Origin: Methylomonas sp. LW13
GTDB lineage: Bacteria; Pseudomonadota; Gammaproteobacteria; Methylococcales; Methylomonadaceae
Direction of reading: 5' to 3'
Assembly: GCF_016865255.1 (NCBI RefSeq)
Contig: NZ_CP033381.1
Span: forward strand, 4,154,001-4,218,000
DNA length: 64,000 bases
In this document: piece by piece, positions 50,055-58,875 of the stretch
How the letters are laid out: every line of letters starts with the position of its first letter
Numbering within the stretch: position 1 is the stretch's first letter
The notes under the pieces: generated by a model
The model's input: only the letters and a program-made list of their open reading frames with translations
The model's database searches: none
Told to the model about the DNA's origin: nothing
Translations under genes and position numbers: made by a program

Positions 50055-51308
50055 CTACAAGTTAAAGGCCTGAGCCAGTTCGTTGACGATCTGCCGCTTT
50101 TGGTCGCGTCCCTGATGTATATAGCGCATGGTGGTTTGAATACTCTTGTGGCCGGCCAGTTTGGCGATTTGATTGATCTCCTTGCCGGAGTCGGACAGCG
50201 CCGAGCAGAAGCCATGCCGTAGGCAATGGAAGGTAAATTTCTCCAGTTTGACACTGCCATCCGGGTTCAGGATGTCCCGGTCAGCGATATTGGCGGCTTT
50301 CAATACGTTTCGCCACGCCTTGCGAAAATCCATCGGTTGTTCGGGAAGTTCAACCGATGGGAAGATCAAACCGGTGCCGACTTCCTGATGGCGTTTCAGC
50401 TCGGTCATGACGACCGGCGCTAAATACAGCTCCCGACTGGTACCGTTCTTGGTGTCACCCAGAAAGGCACTGCTGTCCTTGAAGTTAACATCACTCCAGC
50501 GCAAGTTCATCAGCTCACCTTTACGGGCACCGGTAGTCATTGCCATCACAACCAACAAATACAGCTTATCCCAATGCGATTCCCGGCAGGCTTTCAGTAG
50601 TCGTTTGCGTTCGGCCTCGCTTAATACCCGGTCCCGGCGCTTAGTGTCATCATCGACCACCACGCTCCGAACTAGGTTTTCATCGACATAGCCGCGACTC
50701 AGGGCAAATTTGTAGACGCTGGACAAGACCGCCTTCTTGCGATTGATGGTCGTGGCGCGTTGACCCTCGTCGATCAAGTCGTCGATGTGTTCGCGAATGT
50801 CGAAAATATCGATGTCGGTCATGATGCGGTCACCGAAAAACTGGCACCAGTAATCAACCCGCTGCATCTGGCCTTGATAGTCCTTCTTACCCCAGCGAGA
50901 CAGGTATTCGTCGCAGACGTCGCGAAAAGTTTTGTAGCGGATGCGTTTGCCTGCTTTGATGAATAGTTCGGCGCCACCCATGCGCTCGATTTCTTGCACG
51001 GAAAGCTGTAACAGTTCTTTTTTGGATAGGGCGTTAATCGCTTCCAGTTTGGCCTGATGGTGGATTGCAAACAGATCGATACCCAACTGCTTGAAAAGAT
51101 CCTCGCCCCCCAAGGCGCAAATTTCATCCTCTGAAAGGGCTATCAATTGCGCCTGATCCAGGTTCAAAATAGTCTTGATGCCGTTCTCGATGTTATCGGC
51201 CCAAGCTTGTGCGAGGCTTTCCGTTGGGAAGGTTTTGTTTTTGACAATGCCTTTCAGGCGGACATCGGCGCGGAAGTTGCCGTTGGCTAAAGGTCGGATG
51301 TATGCCAT
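50055..51308 (-). CDS. Tyrosine integrase of element C (P4-type)
   Basis: A 417-residue integrase next to the intact tRNA-Lys. The N-terminus AYIRPLANGNFRADVRLKGI is the arm-binding domain; the core-binding domain spans about residues 125-215. Catalytic residues are in TTGARKGELMNLRWSDV (R), FHCLRHGFCSALS (H, R), LAGHKSIQTTMRYIHQ (H, Y). Nearly identical in its first 120 residues to the partial integrase at 1-364. Its ATG shares one base with the preceding small gene's stop. It is oriented away from the tRNA, as is common for tRNA-site integrases. Confidence 0.95.
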   Translation of the reverse strand: MAYIRPLANGNFRADVRLKGIVKNKTFPTESLAQAWADNIENGIKTILNLDQAQLIALSEDEICALGGEDLFKQLGIDLFAIHHQAKLEAINALSKKELLQLSVQEIERMGGAELFIKAGKRIRYKTFRDVCDEYLSRWGKKDYQGQMQRVDYWCQFFGDRIMTDIDIFDIREHIDDLIDEGQRATTINRKKAVLSSVYKFALSRGYVDENLVRSVVVDDDTKRRDRVLSEAERKRLLKACRESHWDKLYLLVVMAMTTGARKGELMNLRWSDVNFKDSSAFLGDTKNGTSRELYLAPVVMTELKRHQEVGTGLIFPSVELPEQPMDFRKAWRNVLKAANIADRDILNPDGSVKLEKFTFHCLRHGFCSALSDSGKEINQIAKLAGHKSIQTTMRYIHQGRDQKRQIVNELAQAFNL

Positions 51309-51700
51309 TACACGCCCTCGCCGATTTGATTAGTTTGGATAGCGACATCAGGCGCAAACCGTTGCCTTAGCAGCTCAAGCAGCTGGTCATATTCCGGGCC
51401 GGCACCCATGATTTCAGACAATAATTCTTGTCGGCCAGCATCTTGTTCAGATCGGAAATAGGATTTTCGGTGTTCGCCGTGGGCGTTCGGAAAGGTTTGG
51501 CGGATATGTAGTAAGACAACATCGTTTTGCGCCTTGGTGGCAAATAACGGGCTGTGATACTTGCTCTCGGGATCGGACACGCAAAAATATTCGACGTGAA
51601 AATCTGTGAGCGTTTCTTGCGAGTTTTGAGGTTCTTGAAAAGATTGCTCGGACAAAACATCGTTTTGTGAGCTTTTAAGGGATAGATTTTGCTGGTTCAT
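51308..51700 (-). CDS. Small integrase-linked protein, intact copy
   Basis: A 130-residue protein starting at ATG 51700. The N-terminal 45 residues are polar and probably disordered (QEPQNSQETLTDFHVEYFCV). The rest, SDPESKYHSPLFATKAQNDV, LLHIRQTFPNAHGEHRKSYF, RSEQDAGRQELLSEIMGAGP, looks folded. The same gene is found in the A copy with an early stop. The one-base overlap with the integrase start indicates co-expression. The function is unknown; a directionality factor is possible. Confidence 0.7.
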   Translation of the reverse strand: MNQQNLSLKSSQNDVLSEQSFQEPQNSQETLTDFHVEYFCVSDPESKYHSPLFATKAQNDVVLLHIRQTFPNAHGEHRKSYFRSEQDAGRQELLSEIMGAGPEYDQLLELLRQRFAPDVAIQTNQIGEGV

Positions 51701-51730
51701 TACGCCACCTCATTGGAGCAAATAATGCAG

Positions 51731-51752
51731 AGTGCGCCTAAATTTGCGCCTT
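51731..51752 (+). repeat. Arm-type site candidate, right end of element C
   Basis: Identical to the 22-bp sequence at 787-808 and one base different from 28237-28258. It lies 70 bp left of the att sequence in the tRNA gene and just upstream of the small integrase-linked gene. Confidence 0.55.
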
Positions 51753-51822
51753 ACTGCGGTTATGTTGCTTCAACTCGACGGCAATCCAGTTGATAAGCTA
51801 TTGATTAGCTTAAAGTATTCAG

Positions 51823-51898
51823 TGGTGGGTCGTGTGCGATTCGAACGCACGACCATCGCATTAAAAGTGCGGTGCTCTACCGGCTGAGCTAACGACCC
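51823..51898 (-). tRNA. tRNA-Lys (anticodon UUU); its 3' part is att copy 3
   Basis: The reverse complement begins GGGTCGTTAGCTCAGCCGGT, has the anticodon loop ACTTTTAATG (UUU) and the T-loop GTTCGAATC, and ends in an encoded CCA. All four stems pair. Length is 76 nt. Bases 51823-51870 are identical to the att copies at 879 and 28085, so this is the integration target and the only complete copy. The gene stays intact because each insertion restores its 3' end. Confidence 0.97.
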
Positions 51899-51999
51899 CC
51901 TGAATGAGCCGCCCATTATACTCAGAAATATTAGTTTTGCAACGATTAGTTGTAATAAATACGAAATAATATCTTCACTTCCTAAATAGTGCTGGTCGC

Positions 52000-52548
52000 C
52001 TACTCTTTTACCGGCCGTTTTTCCAGCTTTCTTTGCAAGGTCCTTCTGTGCATATTCAATGCTCTGGCGGCGGCTGAGATGTTACCGTCGTGCTGCATCA
52101 GCACCTTTTGCAAGTGCTCCCACTCCAAGCGCTTTACCGATAGCGGATTGTCACTGATGGCTACCGAGGCATCGCCTTCGTTCTTGTACAAAGCACTGAC
52201 AATCTCATCAGCGTTGGCCGGCTTGGTCAGATAATGAATCGCGCCCAATTTGATAGCCTCCACAGCGGTGGCGATACTGGCGAAACCGGTCAGCATGACG
52301 ATTTGGGTATTGTCATCTAAAGAAATCAATTTCTTGACCATTTCCAAACCGGAGTCAAAACCGATCCGCAAGTCGATTACCGCGTATTCAGGCTCGGTTT
52401 GTTCCGCCAGTTTCATCGCCGTATCAACATCATTGGCGACAGTCACTTGAAAATTGCGCTTTTCCAACGCCGGCTTCAACACCGAACAAAAGGTGACGTC
52501 ATCATCGACCAGCAATAAATTGGGCTTATCCATAGGTAATTGGTTCAT
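52000..52548 (-). CDS. regA: Response regulator RegA/PrrA/ActR family
   Basis: A 182-residue response regulator. The receiver has LLLVDDDVTFC, phospho-acceptor Asp in AVIDLRIGFDSGLEMV, and KP in YLTKPANADEI. The C-terminal Fis-type HTH reads HDGNISAAARALNMHRRTLQ, the RegA hallmark. The ATG 52548 has AAGGAG upstream and overlaps regB by 23 bases. RegA controls respiration, redox balance and fixation genes in response to the quinone pool. Confidence 0.93.
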   Translation of the reverse strand: MNQLPMDKPNLLLVDDDVTFCSVLKPALEKRNFQVTVANDVDTAMKLAEQTEPEYAVIDLRIGFDSGLEMVKKLISLDDNTQIVMLTGFASIATAVEAIKLGAIHYLTKPANADEIVSALYKNEGDASVAISDNPLSVKRLEWEHLQKVLMQHDGNISAAARALNMHRRTLQRKLEKRPVKE

Positions 52549-53899
52549 GCATACTCTCCTTAGCTAAAAGCGGCAAACTGATTTCAACGCAAGCACCGCC
52601 CGACTCTAAATTACTGAACTGTATTTTACCGCCGAGTCGCTTGATAGTGGTATAAGTCAAAAACAAGCCAACTCCCATACCTTGCTTATTGCTCTTGACC
52701 GGTTGGTGCCCGGCAAACTCGATAAATTCAGCCGGCAAGCCTGGACCGAAATCCCGGATTTTCAAGTTTAGCGTTGCTTCATCCCATTCCACATGAAACT
52801 CAATGCCCGCATCGACCGGCGATGCCTCGGCAGCGTTATTTAGGATATTAATGATGGAGTGAGTCACCGTACGTTCCGCAATCACACGCGCTTCCATATC
52901 CACATTCGGCGAAATAAATAGCTTGAGCCGGGTAGCGGCTTTATGCGTGCGCCACTGGCCTAATACTTCATCGATATATTCGCTCACCAGCATCACCTTG
53001 CCGGATTCCGCCCGCATCTCGCCGGCGGAGGCCGACATCACCGACAAAGCTTGTTTGCAGCGATCAATCTGCTGCTGCACAATCATCAGTTTCTGATGCA
53101 GATCCGGATAGCGATGCGCCGACAGCTCTTCCGCCATCTCATGCGTCAAAATGGCGATCGTGCCCAGCGGCGTACCCATATCATGCGCGGCGCTGGCCGC
53201 CAAGGTGCCTAGGGACACCACGCGCTCGTCGCGTAGCGCACTCTCGCGGGCATCCGCCAAATTGCGCTCCCGCTCTTTCAAGGTCTTGGACAGTTCGACC
53301 ACAAAAAAAGCGACTAAGCCGGCGCTAAACACAAAACCAAACCACATACCGAATACATGCAGATTGAAATAACGCCGGTCGTTCATCAAATGCATTTGCA
53401 GGCTCATTTCCGGCGTCATCTCCGTCATCGCCGGATGGGCCATGTGCGGCTCGACAGCCGGCAAGGGTACGTTGTAGGCAATCAGCACTGTATAAACACA
53501 GGATGTAATAATCACCATATTCCAGGCATAAGCCTGCGGCAGCATGATGGCAGTTACAATCAAAGGCAGCAGAAACACCCAAATGATCGGGTTTGACGCG
53601 CCGCCGGTCAAATAAAGTAAATAGGCCAACGCCAGTACATCCATGCATATTTGCGAAAAAATCTCGTGCTCGGTAACTTCTTCCGGCGTCCTCAGCCGTA
53701 GCCAGGTGTAAAGATTAAGTATGGAAATCGCAAAAATCGCCAGCCACAGCTGGTTTTGCGGCAAATTAATACCCAGGCCGTTTACCGCAATAAACACCGC
53801 CACCGTAACGGCAAACAGCATCAAATTTCTAAGAATGTATAACCAACGCAGGTTTTCGCGAATGGATATTTCGGCTTTAGGCAGAATGTGTGAAAGCAT
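52526..53899 (-). CDS. regB: Redox sensor histidine kinase RegB/PrrB family
   Basis: A 457-residue membrane kinase. Six hydrophobic segments cover about residues 20-215. The quinone-linked motif appears as GGASNPIIW. The H-box is SAAHDMGTPLGTIAILTHE with the RegB-specific AHxxGTPL, and a nearby DRCKQAL carries a Cys at the place of the redox Cys of RegB. The ATPase domain shows NILNNAAEAS (N) and IRDFGPGLP, MGVGLFLT (G boxes). It phosphorylates RegA. An extra Met/His-rich loop, PHMAHPAMTEMTPEMSLQMH, sits in the periplasmic side. Confidence 0.93.
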   Translation of the reverse strand: MLSHILPKAEISIRENLRWLYILRNLMLFAVTVAVFIAVNGLGINLPQNQLWLAIFAISILNLYTWLRLRTPEEVTEHEIFSQICMDVLALAYLLYLTGGASNPIIWVFLLPLIVTAIMLPQAYAWNMVIITSCVYTVLIAYNVPLPAVEPHMAHPAMTEMTPEMSLQMHLMNDRRYFNLHVFGMWFGFVFSAGLVAFFVVELSKTLKERERNLADARESALRDERVVSLGTLAASAAHDMGTPLGTIAILTHEMAEELSAHRYPDLHQKLMIVQQQIDRCKQALSVMSASAGEMRAESGKVMLVSEYIDEVLGQWRTHKAATRLKLFISPNVDMEARVIAERTVTHSIINILNNAAEASPVDAGIEFHVEWDEATLNLKIRDFGPGLPAEFIEFAGHQPVKSNKQGMGVGLFLTYTTIKRLGGKIQFSNLESGGACVEISLPLLAKESMHEPITYG

Positions 53900-54168
53900 A
53901 GAAACAACACTAAATTGAAGAAAGCATCGCCGCTAGATACTACCGCCGCTTGCTTAAGAAGGTGGAAAGCCGACCAAACCTGGAAGGCGGCCACCCAAGT
54001 ATTTAATCGACTTTTGATAGCAACCTTCACTCCAACCACTAGGTGCCAGAGCAAATACGGAATCAAGCTCGCCGCTTACAAGATCGAAAGATAATCTACG
54101 AGCTGATCTTTTAGGAACAAGCGTCACGATCTGACAAATCATGCCCTCCCAAAAAATAGTGCGGCATA

Positions 54169-54444
54169 TCACGCACCAGCCAAACGCCAGCCGCCGTTTT
54201 TATCCACCCATCTCATGCTCAGCCAGTACCAAAACGTCATAGGCAGCATCATCGCAAACCATTCCCAATCGTCGATCAAAAATAATTTGGCAACCCAGCC
54301 ATTGCCATCGAAATAGAGCGGCCAAGGCACACAGTAAAGAGTAAAAACAATACTACTCCAGATCAACAGTAACGCGCCTTTGCGGGTTTCTATACTGGAC
54401 AGGGCCAGGAACACCCACAGCGGGGTTTTATCGGTTTTTTGCAT
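54169..54444 (-). CDS. Small membrane protein, 91 residues
   Basis: From ATG 54444 (GGAGAG upstream). Two hydrophobic helices are seen: GALLLIWSSIVFTLYCVPWP and WFAMMLPMTFWYWLSMRWVD. No family recognised. It stands alone between regB and the sorted secreted proteins; about 270 bp to its right end side towards regB show no gene. Confidence 0.6.
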   Translation of the reverse strand: MQKTDKTPLWVFLALSSIETRKGALLLIWSSIVFTLYCVPWPLYFDGNGWVAKLFLIDDWEWFAMMLPMTFWYWLSMRWVDKNGGWRLAGA

Positions 54445-54474
54445 ACATCTCTCCACTGAAAAATCTCGTGCCAA

Positions 54475-55006
54475 CCCAATGAGCGGCGCAACAACCTAAC
54501 AATAAACGACTAGAAAAGAAAGAAATTCCTGATCAAATCCACCAAAACAAACTTCACCACCAAGCGGGGATTATTTCCCAGCAATTGAACTGTGTTATTT
54601 AAAATAAGCGTATGAGCTATTTCGCTGAATTTCGCCCGCAGCTCACTCATGCCATCCCAGGAAAAATAAGCAGCAATACAATGATATTTATATATTTTAT
54701 TAAGTTGGCCCACTATTCGCTGTAACTAGTGTACTTGCTTCGTGGTTTGCTTTCCGAAAGGCGGTTAGTAGGTCTCTATCCCTGCCATGTCTGCCGCCGG
54801 CGGAATGAGTAAATCTCTGAAAGCAAGCATTGCCACACCCGTCGTGAGGCGGGGCCGGAAAATCACGGTTCTTAAAAAACGATTTAAAGAAGGCCGGATT
54901 GCCCCCATGCGCGCCATGGGCGAGGGCAAAGTTTGGCTCGCTGCTGTTGGTCAAGTTTTGTCAGTTTCGCTGTTACCTTTAATTCCAATAACAAAAGAGG
55001 ACGATC
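54475..55006. promoter_or_regulatory. Intergenic region upstream of the first sorted protein
   Basis: About 530 bp with no convincing gene. It is AT-rich up to 54705 and then GC-richer. It must hold the promoter of the plus-strand secreted-protein gene, whose ribosome site AGAGGA lies at 54998-55003. I see no clear operator. Confidence 0.4.
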
Positions 55007-56119
55007 ATGATCTTTCATAAAACGGCTATAGCAGCTATTTTGACAACTGGCCTGGCGGCTGTTTCCAGCCAAGCGTTCGCGCACTCTTACTACAACCTGA
55101 CCGGCGCGGGCACAGTAGCCTCCGGTAACTCCGCTATCGGCTTCGGCATAGCCAACAGCATCAACGGCACAGACGGTGTATCTGCAAACTCCAACGGCAC
55201 CAATAGAGTCGCTAACGGTACCAACGTTTATACGGTCGGCGACTTAAACGCTAACACCTTAATTCCGGGCACAGGTACCGCGGCTGAGACAGCCACAGAA
55301 GTAGCAGGCAACCTGCCCTATATGTGGTATTCAGGTCAGCATACAACAGCTACAGGTTTCACCAAACGCGAATTACATACGGGCTCCAGCGCTACAGACA
55401 ACGATGGCGCACTGACAGCAAATCTTATTAACTCAAACCCTAGTTTCGGCACCAATACTATCGGTAGCTTGTGGAAAGCTTACTCGGACAAAAACGGCGG
55501 CACCAACGCCGCCACCTGGGGCACCATCATGGCCGATCTGCCAGCTGATGGCGACCATCCTTACTTAGCGGTAGCAGGCAATTCGGCATCAACCGGCCTG
55601 GGACTGGACTACGGCTTGATTCATATTAGCTGCGGCGCAAACACAGCAAGCGCTAACTGCGCCAGCGCGGGCAATATCAAAACCACCATTACCGTGAAAA
55701 ACGACGCCGATTACAGCCAATTTAACGGCTTATTGGACGTGGCCCTGTATCGCAATGTGGACAGCAGTTCCACATCTGACCGTAACGCAGCTGCCACAAT
55801 CGGCGAAACGGGCCTGCAAGGCTCAAGCTTGGGCGAAGCTATCTGGACAGCCAGCATGAGCAGCACTTCCGACACCTTGTTCTACTCGTTTGTGTTCGAC
55901 CAAGCCGAGTGGAATGCCACAGGCACACCCGGGCTGCACACCAATGGCTTTTATACCTTGGTGGTCGGCGCGCACGGTGGCGGCGCGCTCGATGGCGTAA
56001 CCTACGACGTACTGGTTACCACTTCGGCAGTGCCTGTTCCAGGCGCAGTCTGGCTGTTCGGCAGCGCGATGGCCGGCTTGATCGGTTTCGGCCGCCGCAA
56101 ACAAGCACTAGCGGCTTAA
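55007..56119 (+). CDS. Exported protein with PEP-CTERM-like sorting signal
   Basis: A 370-residue protein. The signal peptide (IAAILTTGLAAVSSQAFA) is predicted to be cut before His, giving a mature start HSYYNLTG. The body is rich in Asn, Thr, Gly and Ala with two Cys (ISCGANTASANCAS). The C-terminus is VPVPGAVWLFGSAMAGLIGF followed by GRRK: a PEP-CTERM variant motif, a transmembrane helix and basic tail, recognised by an exosortase. It would be processed and attached to the outer surface or exopolysaccharide. Paired with a similar gene downstream. Confidence 0.85.
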   Translation: MIFHKTAIAAILTTGLAAVSSQAFAHSYYNLTGAGTVASGNSAIGFGIANSINGTDGVSANSNGTNRVANGTNVYTVGDLNANTLIPGTGTAAETATEVAGNLPYMWYSGQHTTATGFTKRELHTGSSATDNDGALTANLINSNPSFGTNTIGSLWKAYSDKNGGTNAATWGTIMADLPADGDHPYLAVAGNSASTGLGLDYGLIHISCGANTASANCASAGNIKTTITVKNDADYSQFNGLLDVALYRNVDSSSTSDRNAAATIGETGLQGSSLGEAIWTASMSSTSDTLFYSFVFDQAEWNATGTPGLHTNGFYTLVVGAHGGGALDGVTYDVLVTTSAVPVPGAVWLFGSAMAGLIGFGRRKQALAA

Positions 56120-56128
56120 TTACCCAGC

Positions 56129-56157
56129 GGGGTTGCCGCCAAACAACGGCAATCCCC
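56129..56157. terminator. Hairpin between the two sorted-protein genes
   Basis: GGGGTTGCCG pairs with CGGCAATCCCC (one bulged base) around AAACAA-type loop. There is no long T-run, so it may attenuate or protect the upstream mRNA rather than fully terminate. Confidence 0.5.
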
Positions 56158-56218
56158 TCACCAAGCGCTGTTTAACAACAGGCTTTAGCTCATATATTTA
56201 ATTCGATAGAGATCCAAA

Positions 56219-56986
56219 ATGACTGCAAACTTAACCTTTAAGAAACTAGCATTAGCCGGCGCCATGGGCGCGTTAATGTCAATCAGCGGCATGGCTAGCG
56301 CTCACGTAACCTACAATTTAGCTTCCGGAGATCCCTTACCAGACGGTTCTGCCGCAGGCCCATGGTCGGCCGGCGATCCAGGCTATATTGGCAATTTGCC
56401 CGCCACCTGGGTAGCGATGATCCACAATGACGGCGGCGTTGCCAACTCGCAAACCGCCAGCGGCCACGGCATAGGCATGGGCGCCAAAGCTTATAAAGAC
56501 GGCGCGACAAACTGGGGGCATACCGCCGATTACGGTTTGTTTGAACTGCATGCCGACGCAGAAGTGACTATCACCGTATCGTCGGACGGCTCCAATCTGC
56601 GCCCGGCTTTTGGTTTGTGGAGCGGCTGGGATACCGCGGGTAGCAGCAGTCGTCATCAAGAATACCTGAACAACGGTGCTCTGAATCCCATGGCTGCCAG
56701 CCCACTTGGCACAACGCTGGCTTTGGTTGACGCAAACGCCTGGGCCTTCGCAGCCACTCAAGGCACCACCGCCAGCGCGACGCTGACCCGTTTCCTGACT
56801 GCCGGTACTTACACACTGATTTTGGGTGGTTACGACGGCACGGTAGGCGGCGCCAATCTGGCCTATACCGCTACCATCTCCGCCGCCGCATCACCAGTAC
56901 CCGTGCCGGGTGCGGTTTGGCTGTTCGGTAGCGCGATGGCGGGCTTAGTCGGTTTCGGCAAACGCAAAACCACAGAAAACGTCTGA
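56219..56986 (+). CDS. Exported protein with PEP-CTERM-like sorting signal, second copy
   Basis: A 255-residue protein with signal peptide ALAGAMGALMSISGMASA and predicted mature start HVTYNLASGD, again histidine first. The body contains DYGLFELHADAEVTITVSSD and AGTYTLILGGYDGTVGGANL, a jelly-roll-like pattern. The end is VPVPGAVWLFGSAMAGLVGF and GKRK. The C-terminal signal is almost identical to the previous protein while the bodies differ. Both are probably substrates of the same exosortase. Confidence 0.85.
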   Translation: MTANLTFKKLALAGAMGALMSISGMASAHVTYNLASGDPLPDGSAAGPWSAGDPGYIGNLPATWVAMIHNDGGVANSQTASGHGIGMGAKAYKDGATNWGHTADYGLFELHADAEVTITVSSDGSNLRPAFGLWSGWDTAGSSSRHQEYLNNGALNPMAASPLGTTLALVDANAWAFAATQGTTASATLTRFLTAGTYTLILGGYDGTVGGANLAYTATISAAASPVPVPGAVWLFGSAMAGLVGFGKRKTTENV

Positions 56987-57007
56987 GACGTATCTATGTC
57001 ACTTAAA

Positions 57008-57066
57008 GCTGATTTTTAACCCGGCGCCCTTAATTACCAGTGTGATCAAGGGCCGGGTTAATCAGC
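57008..57066. terminator. Long hairpin after the sorted-protein pair
   Basis: Arms GCTGA..TTAACCCGG..GCCCTT and AAGGGC..CGGGTTAA..TCAGC pair over about 19 bp with small bulges. It sits between the convergent genes ending at 56986 and 57182, as expected for a bidirectional terminator. Confidence 0.65.
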
Positions 57067-57181
57067 AAGAAATTGGATCGGTTTCGGTCAAGGATGACCG
57101 GGGGCACGGAAGCTCCATTTTTACATCCGTTTGATCGTAGTCTACTTGATCAAAAAGCTTGAACAACCCTGCCCATTCGCT

Positions 57182-58834
57182 TCATTCGTAACCGAACGCA
57201 TCGATATACGACGCTAAAATCGGTAATACGGGTTCGTAAAACTTTTCATAGTGCTGCCAACGCGCCACCGAGCGCGAATAAATCGGCTGAGCGACAGCGG
57301 CAAAACTCGGCGTGGCAATGTAACGGCCCTTAGCCTTCTCATGAAACGCGCTAACTTCGGCCACCCATTCCAAATCCAATAAGGTAAACACCCGGCGAAA
57401 ACTGGTTTCGAAATCGTTGACCGTGTCCTCGTAACGCAATTCCATATAACGCGGCTGCATCATCGGTTTAATGTAAAGCCACAGATCCATTACGGCCGCA
57501 TATTGCTTGGCCACACCTTCCCAGCTCAGTAGATTGACTGTCACGCTAGACGGCTTAAACGCCTGCTGGAAGCAACTCAAACACACATCGCGCGGATCGC
57601 GTAGCGCAAAGATAATCCTGGCCTCCGGAAATAGGCTGCTAATCAGGCCAATATCGATACTGTTCAGCGCTACTTTATCGATAAAACATTTATTCAAGGC
57701 ACCCGCGCCATATTCTTCGCTAACCCGCCGCCAATAGTAAGCGCGCAACTTTCGGACATCATCCAGACCAAGCTGGCGGAGGGCGGCCGGGATGTCTTCT
57801 CGCACACCGCTCAACCTTTGCAGCTCTTGGATCAAACCATGAATCAGATCATTTTCATCGGAGGTAAACACCTCGGGATGCGCCGCCAGCACTTGCTCGG
57901 TCAACGTCGTGCCGGACCTCAAAAAGCCCAGCAGAAACGTCGGGGCCGGCAAGTTATCGGCAAAGTCGCTGAGAGCCCATCGATGCAGTAACGCCTGATC
58001 AAAGCCCTGCTTGTTACGTTGAATCGCACGAAATACCTGTCCGGCGTCAAGTGAGCTGAGTTCAGGTAATTGCTTATACAAAGCCTTAGCTTGCTGGCAA
58101 GCCGCAAACGATGCATCGTATTCTTCCAATTTATCCAGCACGCCAACCAACTCCTGCCAGGCGCGTGCGGTCTGCTGCATATTGCGATTGGCGGCTATCA
58201 CAGCCTGAAAGCGCTGCTTGGCTGCCGGCAAACGGTTTAAATGCGCTTCCAGCACCGCCAGCATATTATTGCAGGCCGGATCATCCGGACGTAACTCGCA
58301 AACCTTGCTGGCAAAAGGCAAAGCCTCTTCGAATCGATTAACCCTTGTCAAATACAGGGCGCGATTATTCAGCGCGGCAGGGTTCTCAGGTTCCAGTTTG
58401 ACCGCCAATTCGGTTAATTTCAGCGCGGTATCCAGATCGCCCCAGTGATGCAATTGCTCGGCCAGTTCCAGCATAAAACGGATATTGCAGGTTTGCTGAG
58501 CGTCGATTTCCAGTTGAAGAGCGGCCTGCTGTAGATAGGCTAAGCCTTCCCGGCGCTGCTGCTGCCAACACAAAGCCTGTCCCAATCCGGCCAGTGCTTC
58601 TGCATGATTGGGTTGGATCGCTAACACTTGCCGAAACCCATGCAACGTACCCGCCATATCGCGCCGCGCCACGGCTTGCCAGGCTTGTTTTAAGGCGTCG
58701 TCCACACTGGGTTGAACCGGCCTCGCCGCCGCCTCGGCTTGCTTTAAACAACAGGCTTTGTATTTCTTGCCGCTGCCGCATGGGCACGGATCGTTACGGC
58801 CAAATTTACCGTTGACGGCTGCTGTATTTTTCAT
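57182..58834 (-). CDS. SEC-C / TPR / sulfotransferase fusion protein
   Basis: A 550-residue protein. Residues 13-30 are a SEC-C zinc motif, GRNDPCPCGSGKKYKACC. Residues about 45-260 are TPR-like helical repeats. The rest is a sulfotransferase: FLLGFLRSGTTLTEQVLAAH (5'-phosphosulfate loop) near 295 and IIFALRDPRDVCLSCFQQAF (3'-phosphate site) near 405. It should transfer sulfate from PAPS to an unknown acceptor, probably protein or glycan. Fusion of TPR with sulfotransferase is common in methanotrophs and planctomycetes; the SEC-C addition is less usual. Confidence 0.88.
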   Translation of the reverse strand: MKNTAAVNGKFGRNDPCPCGSGKKYKACCLKQAEAAARPVQPSVDDALKQAWQAVARRDMAGTLHGFRQVLAIQPNHAEALAGLGQALCWQQQRREGLAYLQQAALQLEIDAQQTCNIRFMLELAEQLHHWGDLDTALKLTELAVKLEPENPAALNNRALYLTRVNRFEEALPFASKVCELRPDDPACNNMLAVLEAHLNRLPAAKQRFQAVIAANRNMQQTARAWQELVGVLDKLEEYDASFAACQQAKALYKQLPELSSLDAGQVFRAIQRNKQGFDQALLHRWALSDFADNLPAPTFLLGFLRSGTTLTEQVLAAHPEVFTSDENDLIHGLIQELQRLSGVREDIPAALRQLGLDDVRKLRAYYWRRVSEEYGAGALNKCFIDKVALNSIDIGLISSLFPEARIIFALRDPRDVCLSCFQQAFKPSSVTVNLLSWEGVAKQYAAVMDLWLYIKPMMQPRYMELRYEDTVNDFETSFRRVFTLLDLEWVAEVSAFHEKAKGRYIATPSFAAVAQPIYSRSVARWQHYEKFYEPVLPILASYIDAFGYE

Positions 58835-58875
58835 ATCGTTCCCTGACGAAGTTTGGCATTGATTATGGGCAGCAA

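Noticed and set aside
54787-55020. 77-codon frame running into the first sorted-protein gene
   Set aside because: Basic, low-quality composition and overlap with the true start; no homology pattern.
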